Assembly (NCBI GenBank): GCA_029243665.1
Contig: JAQWRO010000027.1
Location: forward strand, 1 to 11,294
From: Gammaproteobacteria bacterium
Lineage (GTDB): Bacteria; Pseudomonadota; Gammaproteobacteria; Comchoanobacterales; Comchoanobacteraceae
Direction: 5' to 3'
DNA length: 11,294 nt
Under the pieces are notes generated by a model. The model saw only the letters and a program-made list of their open reading frames with translations. It did not search any database and had not been told where the DNA came from. Below, in pieces: positions 1 to 6,143 of this stretch. Each line of letters begins with the position of its first letter. Position 1 is the first letter of the stretch. The translations under genes were made by a program, and so were the position numbers.

Positions 1-1161
1 AATGATGGCTAGTAATGCTAGCGTACTAAGCATAATGATTGTAGCTGACATGGCAAATAAAGAAGCACCATATGCCATCGTTAGCCAACCTAATAAAGCC
101 GGTAAAACAAACTTTAGACATCCATAGACACCAATGACTTGGTCTGTAGCAAGCTTCGGTTGATTCATAAGACCTGTGATGCTACCGGTTAATAGTATGC
201 CGCTACCTAAATGTGTGACGCAGATAAGAAACGTAAATATCAGAGCATTTAACATATGGAATATATGACATATGAAGATGCTCATCATTGCAATTAAAAT
301 TAAACCATGTCCAAAAAGAATAGCTTTAAGAACTCCGGTTTTCTTTGATATCTGTGGCAATATAAAACAACCTACCATATATGTAAATCCGACCAAAGAA
401 AAGCAATAACCATACCATAGGGGAGAGCTTCCAAAGTTCACAATATAAATATAGGGTGAATGAGACAAAAACAAGAAATTAGTGCTTGCGCCTAAGATGC
501 CCGAAAATAGTAAGTAAGCTAGATTTGTATGTTGTATAAGCAGGCTGAACCAGCTGGCTTTAGATTCATGATGATGTTGTTCTTCAGACCGAAACGTTGG
601 AAAAAGTTTAAAGGTTAATAATCCATGGATGGCTATCAATGCCATCATATACGCAAACGTAAAGTGCCAATGTCTTTTTTGTATGATCAATGCACCAATC
701 ATCGGTATGATTATGGGGGAAACAGCGATGGCTGTACTCAGATAACTACATAATGTTGCACGTAACTTTGAGTTTGTAGTGATGTCTCTTACGGATATAA
801 AACTAATCATTAAAGTTGCTGAACTGCCTGCTGCTTGAATGCAGCGTGCAACTATTAAAGTCGTTAGGTTATGTGATACTGAAGCAATTAAGCAACCAAG
901 GAAAATGATTATGTAACATAACAAGGTCAAGGTTCTTCGACCTAATTTTATGATCAAGCTCCGAATACAAAGTTGTGTAAGGCCACAAACGAGGAAGAAA
1001 ACAGACATGGAGTTTTGTAATGAAGATGCAGATACATGAAAGTCGTCAGTGATGAATGGCAATGCAGGTGCGATGATATCAAGGCAAAATGCAAACCAGC
1101 ATACCATTGGAATCAACATGATAAGATTGGCAAGCGGTTTATGTAACCATTCAGATGACAT
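1..1161 (-). CDS. Bcr/CflA-type MFS drug efflux transporter (C-terminus beyond window)
   Basis: The reverse strand is open from an ATG at 1161 to the window edge (387 codons, no stop), so the C-terminus is missing. The product is strongly hydrophobic with about twelve membrane-spanning stretches. It fits the Bcr/CflA branch of the major facilitator superfamily, inner-membrane proton-driven exporters of drugs and small molecules. Family marks seen are APALP after helix 1 (residues 31-35), R106-CIQA in helix 4 ending in R125-D126, and a helix-5 antiporter-like motif around SPIIIPMIG (148-156). The loop 2-3 motif A is degraded: GRR (74-76) is kept, but the usual Gly and Asp are replaced by Arg and Ile. 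An AAAGGA stands about 12 bases upstream of the ATG, rather far for a ribosome site. The gene lies 45 bases downstream of the OTU-like gene and may be co-transcribed with it. The substrate cannot be told from sequence. Confidence 0.85.
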   Translation of the reverse strand, partial: MSSEWLHKPLANLIMLIPMVCWFAFCLDIIAPALPFITDDFHVSASSLQNSMSVFFLVCGLTQLCIRSLIIKLGRRTLTLLCYIIIFLGCLIASVSHNLTTLIVARCIQAAGSSATLMISFISVRDITTNSKLRATLCSYLSTAIAVSPIIIPMIGALIIQKRHWHFTFAYMMALIAIHGLLTFKLFPTFRSEEQHHHESKASWFSLLIQHTNLAYLLFSGILGASTNFLFLSHSPYIYIVNFGSSPLWYGYCFSLVGFTYMVGCFILPQISKKTGVLKAILFGHGLILIAMMSIFICHIFHMLNALIFTFLICVTHLGSGILLTGSITGLMNQPKLATDQVIGVYGCLKFVLPALLGWLTMAYGASLFAMSATIIMLSTLALLAII

Positions 1162-1206
1162 GTTTATTAGTATTCCTTTTCAAAGCAAATATTGCAAGCT
1201 TGTTTT

Positions 1207-2310
1207 TCATGGTGAGACCTGGGATTTCATGGCGTTAGTCCTTGATAAAGATGGGTTCCAAAGCAATGCTAAGCTTGCTAAATAATCTTGATAAGATGTT
1301 ATTTCCTTCCATTGGCCTAATGTTTCATCAGAGCTATATTTTTTGTCATTGTAAATGAATGTATCAAAAAACCAAATAGACTTAGTATCGCCATAGGTTT
1401 TTTTTAAGAAGGTTTCCCCAGAAGTATTGATGTGATGCTCACGTATATTGATTTCAAAAAAATTAGCAATTAAGTGTGCGCTTAGGTCAATCATGCTGGG
1501 TTGGTTTAAGTCTTCAAAGTCTTTAAAATGGTTTTCAAAGAGTGTTTGTAATAATTGTAAGCATTGAGTCTTTGTCTGAATTTTATAAAAAAACCGAAGC
1601 AGTTGGTCATTTTTTTTTCTAATGGCACACTCATACGACAAATTAAGTAAATGATTGAGTTCAGTCTGAAAGGTCATGTGCTTTATACAAACGGCGGCAA
1701 GTAGTTGGCAATGAAGGTGAAAAAAACAATTGCCATCAGCACGTGTTAAAAGATAATGGGGGCCAATTGAGAAATGTTCCCCATGATTGGTTAGCTGAGC
1801 TGTTAAAGGACTTTTGTTATTAATCAATGAACCTGTATTAGGAATAAAGCATTGGATGCCAAAAAAGATATGCATACATTCAAAAAAGTAAAAAGGTACC
1901 GTGCTACCATTTTGATTGATTTGATTCCAGTTAAATTGACCCTGTGCTGACTCAAATAATAATGCTGTGGTTGCTCTAAAGGGTTTGAAATACGTTTTTA
2001 TTGCTTCAATGGTTTCAATGACTTCAGGGTTTTCATGTGTCCAAACTTTTTCAGGGTTGTCGAAAATGATTTGAAGTGTACTTAGGAAGTCTTGTCTCAA
2101 TGGTATATATAAGCGGGGGTTGTTTATGTCTTCAATAAAATTGTTGATTTGATAAATAGGGTGGCGATTATCAACCAGTTTGATAATGTCATTAAAACAA
2201 CTGATTTTATCAATAATTAGTCCTGTTTTTGTAATGTCGATATCAACCATTGGAATGATGTATGGCATCTTTGTTTGTTGATGATTAAATAGCGACGGGT
2301 TGGGTGTCAT
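1207..2310 (-). CDS. OTU-like cysteine protease-type protein, possible host-directed effector
   Basis: This is a 367-residue protein that I cannot match to a named family over its full length. No signal peptide or clear membrane helix is visible, so it looks soluble. Residues 190-204 carry RADGNCFFH followed by QLL. This is the nucleophile motif of OTU (ovarian tumour) deubiquitinases, with D192 and C195 as expected catalytic-loop residues. About 80 residues later, LSAHLIANFFEINIR (276-290) resembles the helix and strand of OTU domains that precede the catalytic histidine. The expected His-aromatic pair near the domain end is not obvious: the best-aligned place reads NDKKY (321-325), with Lys where His is expected, so activity is uncertain. 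The N-terminal 180 residues look like nothing I know. The ATG has a purine-rich AGAAGAGA about 7 bases upstream and no competing start. Legionella and relatives secrete OTU-fold effectors, so a similar role is possible, but this is inference. Confidence 0.6.
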   Translation of the reverse strand: MTPNPSLFNHQQTKMPYIIPMVDIDITKTGLIIDKISCFNDIIKLVDNRHPIYQINNFIEDINNPRLYIPLRQDFLSTLQIIFDNPEKVWTHENPEVIETIEAIKTYFKPFRATTALLFESAQGQFNWNQINQNGSTVPFYFFECMHIFFGIQCFIPNTGSLINNKSPLTAQLTNHGEHFSIGPHYLLTRADGNCFFHLHCQLLAAVCIKHMTFQTELNHLLNLSYECAIRKKNDQLLRFFYKIQTKTQCLQLLQTLFENHFKDFEDLNQPSMIDLSAHLIANFFEINIREHHINTSGETFLKKTYGDTKSIWFFDTFIYNDKKYSSDETLGQWKEITSYQDYLASLALLWNPSLSRTNAMKSQVSP

Positions 2311-2377
2311 AAATGTTCTCTTCTAATAAAAAAAAGTGTAACATTATCATAAGTTAATTTTCAAATGAGGTAGTGCT

Positions 2378-3160
2378 ATGCATATCATGTCTTTTAATGC
2401 CAATGGCATCCGTTCGGCAGCAAGAAAAACTTTTTTTGATTGGTTCTTAACACATGATGTTGACGTGTTGTGTGTCCAGGAGACTAAAGCGAAAATTGAT
2501 CAACTAGATGACGAAGTTTATAAACCAGCAGGATATGAGCGATTTTTTCTCGATGCAGATAAACCAGGTTACAGTGGCGTTGCTGTTTATACCAAACAAG
2601 CTGTCATAGATGTGCTTAAGCCACTCTCTGGTTTATGGTGTTCGGAAGGGCGTTTGCTGGGCGTGTCTTTGGCGCATTGTGATGTCTATTCTCTTTATTT
2701 GCCTTCAGGGACTTCTGGAGATGCTCGCCAAGCCATAAAATATGAGATGATGGATGAGCTCTATGAATGGATGAAAAATTTAAAAAGACCAACCGTTATT
2801 TCTGGTGATTGGAATATTGCGCACAAGAAAATTGATTTGAAAAATTGGCGAGGCAATCAGAAAAATTCTGGTTTTCTACCTGAAGAACGCGCCTGGTTGG
2901 ATCAATTGTTTGAATCTGGACAGTGGTTGGATGCATTTAGACATCTAAATCAAGCTGAAGGTGAGTATACATGGTGGACTTATCGGGGGCAGGCTAGGGC
3001 TAAAAATGTTGGGTGGCGCATAGATTATCATATAACCAATCATGATTTAACCTTGGCATTAGATAAAACGATGGTTCATCCCAATCCAGTATTTTCGGAT
3101 CATGCGCCATTGAGTTTATGGTTAAATGAAGACAAGCTGGAAAGCCTATCATCAAATTGA
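2378..3160 (+). CDS. xthA: Exodeoxyribonuclease III (AP endonuclease family)
   Basis: This 260-residue protein of the exonuclease III/AP endonuclease family (E. coli XthA is 268) cuts DNA 5' to abasic sites and degrades 3' ends in base excision repair. Motifs seen in order are FNANGIRSA with N7 (6-14), the metal-binding glutamate in QETK (E35), LPSG (108-111), the catalytic GDWN (D144, N146), GWRIDY (212-217) and the terminal SDHAPL with D241 and H242. All catalytic positions are kept. This separates it from the pseudomonad Crc paralogues, which share the fold but have lost several of these residues. The start has GAGG 8 bases upstream and sits 67 bases from the divergent OTU-like gene. The tolB-like gene follows after 13 bases. 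Confidence 0.93.
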   Translation: MHIMSFNANGIRSAARKTFFDWFLTHDVDVLCVQETKAKIDQLDDEVYKPAGYERFFLDADKPGYSGVAVYTKQAVIDVLKPLSGLWCSEGRLLGVSLAHCDVYSLYLPSGTSGDARQAIKYEMMDELYEWMKNLKRPTVISGDWNIAHKKIDLKNWRGNQKNSGFLPEERAWLDQLFESGQWLDAFRHLNQAEGEYTWWTYRGQARAKNVGWRIDYHITNHDLTLALDKTMVHPNPVFSDHAPLSLWLNEDKLESLSSN

Positions 3161-3173
3161 TATAATTGAGTTT

Positions 3174-4250
3174 ATGCGTAAGATTTGTCTACTTTTTTTG
3201 ATTCAGTTTAGTTTTGCAATGCCTATGATCATTTTGCAATCACATCAAGATGAATTAAAGGCTATGTCTGAAATTATCAGGGCAGATCTCAAGTCTTCAA
3301 AAGCTAATTATCATGCTGGCAAACTTCAGTTGTTGCTCACTTATCAAAAGAATTGGGGGATGATGCAGTGTCGATTAAGGTCTGAAAACAATGATATTCT
3401 TGTAGAGCGCACTTTTAAATATGAAAAAAGTGATGCCTCATGGGCAGCACATGGGTGTAGTGATGCGGTGCTTCAAGGACTGACGGGGAAGCCTAGTCTT
3501 TTTTCAGGCAGGGTGTCTTGGGTACGTGTTGATAATGATGACTACATTGTTGAGCAAGCGGATAGAAATTTAGATAATCGAAGTATTCTTTTTAAAAGTA
3601 AAGCGCCGATCATTAGTTTGGCATGGACCCCTGATGCAAAGTCATTATATTACATTAAGCATACATCCGATGCTTATGACATTAAACGCTATGATCGTGC
3701 GTTTAAAACACATCATATGGTTTATCATTCAAAGACTCCTTTAAATGATCTTGTTTGGGATGCGTCGCAATCACAGCTTCTTTTCACAAAATCTGTACAT
3801 GGGATTCAAAAGCTCTTTTATATGGATAATGATTCACCAAGACAGTTGACCTTTGGTAAGAGTATTGATGTTTCACCAACTGTTTCAAATGGCAAGGTTG
3901 TTTTTATTTCTGATCAAAAGAAATCACCTCAATTATATAAATTAACTCAGAATGGAATTAAAAGTCATTTGCCATTAGAGGGTGAGTCAATGTCGATGCC
4001 TATGATGTACCACCACCAATTGTATTGGTACGATGCCATAGAACATATAATCATGGTATTTGATTCTACCAAGCAAGAGACCAAAATGTTTCTGAATCAG
4101 AGTAATGTAAGGGCCATTGCGCCTACACCTTATGGCTTATTGGTGGCGACATCAAGTCAGGTCATGTTGGTTGGTTTTGAAGGCGATGTTTCCGATCGGA
4201 AAAACATACAGGTCAATGTTCTATCAACTTCCTGGATGGATGTTATATGA
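3174..4250 (+). CDS. tolB: Divergent, shortened TolB (Tol-Pal periplasmic beta-propeller)
   Basis: This is a secreted protein of 358 residues from the ATG at 3174. That start is preferred because it begins a typical signal peptide (MRKICLLFLIQFSFA). An upstream ATG at 3126 lies inside xthA and would put sixteen polar residues in front of it. TolB features remain: an N-terminal segment with IIRADL (34-39) and a SDAVLQGLTGK stretch (96-106) matching the SDE..EKLTG region of E. coli TolB. Beta-propeller repeats follow, with WTPDAKSLYY (151-160) and RQLTFGKSIDVSP...FISDQ...QLYKL (223-257). TolB normally interacts with Pal, TolA and Lpp. The protein is about 70 residues shorter than E. coli TolB, mostly in the N-terminal domain, and lacks a recognisable mature N-terminal TolA/Pal-binding box. 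Its TGA overlaps the next ATG (ATGA), implying coupled translation. Confidence 0.8.
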   Translation: MRKICLLFLIQFSFAMPMIILQSHQDELKAMSEIIRADLKSSKANYHAGKLQLLLTYQKNWGMMQCRLRSENNDILVERTFKYEKSDASWAAHGCSDAVLQGLTGKPSLFSGRVSWVRVDNDDYIVEQADRNLDNRSILFKSKAPIISLAWTPDAKSLYYIKHTSDAYDIKRYDRAFKTHHMVYHSKTPLNDLVWDASQSQLLFTKSVHGIQKLFYMDNDSPRQLTFGKSIDVSPTVSNGKVVFISDQKKSPQLYKLTQNGIKSHLPLEGESMSMPMMYHHQLYWYDAIEHIIMVFDSTKQETKMFLNQSNVRAIAPTPYGLLVATSSQVMLVGFEGDVSDRKNIQVNVLSTSWMDVI

Positions 4251-4996
4251 TTTCAAAATGGTTTGAAAACGTTTGGATCAAAACATTGGCAATCATGCTT
4301 AAAGTTTGCATTCCTTTTCGTTGGAAAGTGACGTGTCATAATTTGCAACGCTTATACCCAGAAAAAGAAGCGAAAGCGATTGCGTGGCAGAGTTACCTTC
4401 ATCATGCGAGGTTGCTTGCTTATGTCCCAAGGCTGAAGCAGGTGGTTCATAGTAAAAAAATTCGAATGAACGATCCAGAGCATTTTGAAGCCATGCTAAA
4501 AGCACCTGCTGTTTTTATGTTTAGCGGTCATGTCGGTTTGTGGGAGTTAGTGCCGTTTATTTTAAATAAGTATGGTCTTGAGAATCAACATTGGTTATAC
4601 AAGCAAAGTAGAATTAAATCATTAGATCGATTATTGTTCCGTTTCCGTCAAAGCCCTGGCTTACATACATGGGATAGTTTGACTCAATTGAAGGATGCAT
4701 TGAAAGGCTTTAAACAGCACGGGCATCTGGGATTAGCTTCCGATCAGGGTGCAGGTTATCAGTCCAATTTTTTTGGTATGCCCATGAAATTTCCAATAGG
4801 TAGTCAAAAATTAGTTGCACGTTATCAAGTACCATGTTATTTCTTTAGTTGTATGTTTGAAAACGATGAGCTTGTGATTCACACGAAGCCACTTCCGTTA
4901 AATAATGTTCAAGATGCATATATTTCTGAGCTTGAGCAAGTGATCAAACAATACCCGGAACAATATTACTGGATGCATCGTTTATGGCAAGTTTAA
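4247..4996 (+). CDS. LpxL/HtrB-type lipid A acyltransferase (LPLAT family)
   Basis: This 249-residue protein of the lysophospholipid/lipid A late acyltransferase family would transfer an acyl chain from acyl-ACP to a lipid A precursor at the inner membrane. The catalytic HX4E motif is GHVGLWE (H95, E100). ASDQGAG (164-170), NFFGMPMKFPIGSQKLVARY (174-193) and the terminal EQYYWMHRLW (238-247) match the substrate-binding and C-terminal signatures of LpxL/LpxM proteins. It is about 50 residues shorter than E. coli LpxL, and only a weak hydrophobic anchor (about 11-24) is seen. Which acylation step it performs cannot be told. The ATG overlaps the tolB stop (ATGA), and the 3' end overlaps the next gene's proposed start by 13 bases. 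An acyltransferase between tolB and a pal-like gene is not the usual order. Confidence 0.85.
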   Translation: MISKWFENVWIKTLAIMLKVCIPFRWKVTCHNLQRLYPEKEAKAIAWQSYLHHARLLAYVPRLKQVVHSKKIRMNDPEHFEAMLKAPAVFMFSGHVGLWELVPFILNKYGLENQHWLYKQSRIKSLDRLLFRFRQSPGLHTWDSLTQLKDALKGFKQHGHLGLASDQGAGYQSNFFGMPMKFPIGSQKLVARYQVPCYFFSCMFENDELVIHTKPLPLNNVQDAYISELEQVIKQYPEQYYWMHRLWQV

Positions 4997-5379
4997 GACC
5001 TGAAGGATTAAAGATTACATATAAATTATATGTGTTTTCTTTTATTTTAGTGGGCATGCTTTTAACGGGTTGTGGTTCTGAGCCGCTTTTGATGAATGAT
5101 GATTCCAAACACGAACTCCAATATATTCAGAACGTCAAAAATGTAAGCAAAATTGAACAACAGGTATTGCTTGAGATGATTGATCAAATATCTAAACAAG
5201 ACCAAGCTTTTTTATCGATAGATGTGCCAAGTCCAGTCACACAGGCTGAGAGTTATGATCGTGCCCTTTGGCAGTCCAGGGCTAATCAATTACAGCAATT
5301 TTTAAGAATGCAGGGTTTAAGTTATAATCAAATTCAAATGAGGGAATGTTCATTATGTTCATCTATACGCGTTGGCTAA
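4984..5379 (+). CDS. Short lipoprotein in the pal position, degenerate OmpA-like domain
   Basis: This is a 131-residue lipoprotein: a hydrophobic stretch (15-29) ends in lipobox LLTGC with C30 as the lipidated cysteine, followed by GSEP, compatible with outer-membrane sorting. Residues 74-118 align by eye with the central part of the Pal/OmpA-like peptidoglycan-binding domain. Y91-D92 and S98-R99-A100-N101 keep the exact spacing of the family's N...RRAN segment, followed by QLQQFLRMQGLSYNQI, like the helix and ISxx strand of Pal. The usual TD before it is absent, the conserved Asn is Asp, and the final strand and NRR segment are missing because the frame ends inside cpoB. Its position between tolB and cpoB is that of pal. 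I read it as a diverged, truncated Pal; an unrelated lipoprotein is possible. The ATG at 4984 has no good ribosome site, whereas AAGGA at 5003-5007 precedes an in-frame ATT at 5014, so the start is uncertain. Confidence 0.6.
   Translation: MASLRPEGLKITYKLYVFSFILVGMLLTGCGSEPLLMNDDSKHELQYIQNVKNVSKIEQQVLLEMIDQISKQDQAFLSIDVPSPVTQAESYDRALWQSRANQLQQFLRMQGLSYNQIQMRECSLCSSIRVG
5341..5345 (+). promoter_or_regulatory. Ribosome binding site deciding the cpoB start
   Basis: AGGGA stands 9 bases upstream of the ATG at 5355. The upstream in-frame ATG at 5346 directly abuts it and could not use it, so 5355 is chosen as the cpoB start. Confidence 0.6.
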
Positions 5380-6008
5380 TTTGTATGTTGGCTGCCATAT
5401 CTGTTTCAAATGCTCAAATGACTGAGGAGGACAGTGATCCGCGCATTGCGCTTTTAGAAAAAAAGATTGCTCGCTTGGAACATCGTGTTGACTATCTTTC
5501 TGAACTTTTGGATCAAGCCAATGTGGCTGAGTTAGAAGAAAAAGTGGCCCAATTACAATCTGCGGTGGCTAAAAAAAATCAAGTCATGAATGAGCCTACA
5601 CCTACTACAAAGAAGGTTGATAATAATCAGGATAAATTATATCAAGACATTAAAAACATGCTTGCCAAACAAGATATGAAAAGAGCGCAGATCGCGCTCA
5701 AGCGTTTCATTGATCAATATCCAAATTCTAAACATCACTACCATGCCATGTTTGAACTGGCTAACTTAATGGTTTTACAAGGTGAGCTTTTAAATGCAGA
5801 GCCGCTATTCGTTAAGGTTTCTGAGCAAAAACGAGATGCTAAAGCACCGGATGCTTGGTTGAGATTAATGACCATTTATTGGCAAACAGGTCGTCATAAA
5901 GAAGCTGAAAATGCTTACCAAAACTTAATTGACGGCTATCCAAGATCTCCTGTTGCACAATTGGCAAAAGTTCAATATAAGCAATGGATTAATATTCAGC
6001 ATAATTAG
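5355..6008 (+). CDS. cpoB: CpoB/YbgF, Tol-Pal associated periplasmic TPR protein
   Basis: This 217-residue secreted protein, in the family of the E. coli Tol-Pal partner, coordinates peptidoglycan synthesis with outer-membrane constriction at division. From 5355 it begins with a signal peptide (about 1-20, SNA/QM cleavage). A coiled-coil heptad region follows (about 31-75, E/K/L rich: IALLEKKIARLEHRVDYL), corresponding to the trimerising N-terminal helix of CpoB. After a P/T/K-rich linker (76-90) come about three TPR units (95-205), with YPNS (122-125), APDAW (164-168) and YPRSPVAQLAK (195-205) closely matching the YP.S, KAPDA and YPGT..A..A positions of the family. Length is somewhat below E. 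coli CpoB (about 263). The start overlaps the preceding lipoprotein gene by 25 bases. A lysine tRNA follows, as after E. coli cpoB. Confidence 0.9.
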   Translation: MFIYTRWLICMLAAISVSNAQMTEEDSDPRIALLEKKIARLEHRVDYLSELLDQANVAELEEKVAQLQSAVAKKNQVMNEPTPTTKKVDNNQDKLYQDIKNMLAKQDMKRAQIALKRFIDQYPNSKHHYHAMFELANLMVLQGELLNAEPLFVKVSEQKRDAKAPDAWLRLMTIYWQTGRHKEAENAYQNLIDGYPRSPVAQLAKVQYKQWINIQHN

Positions 6009-6010
6009 GC

Positions 6011-6039
6011 TTGATATCAGACAAAGTTTGGCGTATTAT
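6011..6039 (+). promoter_or_regulatory. Sigma70-type promoter for tRNA-Lys (and possibly prfB-lysS)
   Basis: TTGATA at 6011-6016 (five of six -35 consensus bases), a 17-base spacer and TATTAT at 6034-6039 (five of six -10 bases) predict transcription start near 6046, a few bases before the mature tRNA. It follows the cpoB stop directly and is the clearest promoter in the window. No terminator-like hairpin with a T-run is seen between the tRNA and prfB, so it may also transcribe prfB-lysS. Confidence 0.7.
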
Positions 6040-6049
6040 AAAATTTTCT

Positions 6050-6122
6050 GGGTCGTTAGCTCAGTTGGTAGAGCATCGGGCTTTTAACCCGCTGGTCGAG
6101 CGTTCGAGTCGCTCACGACCCA
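6050..6122 (+). tRNA. tRNA-Lys (anticodon UUU)
   Basis: This 73-base cloverleaf has a perfect 7-bp acceptor stem (GGGTCGT with ACGACCC) and a D-arm AGCTCAGTTGGTAGAGC. The anticodon loop is CTTTTAA with TTT at 6083-6085, and the T-arm is GAGCG-TTCGAGT-CGCTC. The discriminator base is A73, followed by CAT, so the 3' CCA is not encoded and must be added by a CCA-adding enzyme. The sequence closely resembles E. coli tRNA-Lys. The outermost anticodon-stem pair (27-43) is a T-C mismatch, where I recall a G-U wobble in E. coli. It reads AAA/AAG codons and lies upstream of lysS, the gene for its own synthetase. Confidence 0.95.
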
Positions 6123-6143
6123 CATTCAACTAGATTAAATATT

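Noticed and set aside
1162..1206. Terminator between the OTU-like and MFS genes
   Set aside because: Only short AT-rich palindromes (GCAAATATTGC, CAAGCTTG) are present, with stems too weak for termination.
1049..1285. Plus-strand open frame of 78 codons
   Set aside because: It lies antisense across the start of the MFS transporter gene and the end of the OTU-like gene. Its product has no family marks and the two minus-strand genes explain the region.
2378..3160. Crc-type catabolite regulator instead of exonuclease III
   Set aside because: The catalytic residues E35, D144, N146, D241 and H242 are all kept, unlike in Crc.
3126..3173. Upstream ATG start for tolB
   Set aside because: It lies inside xthA and would put sixteen polar residues before an otherwise normal signal peptide starting at 3174.
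4299..4505. Minus-strand open frame of 68 codons
   Set aside because: It is antisense inside the acyltransferase gene, which has clear family motifs. No independent coding evidence.
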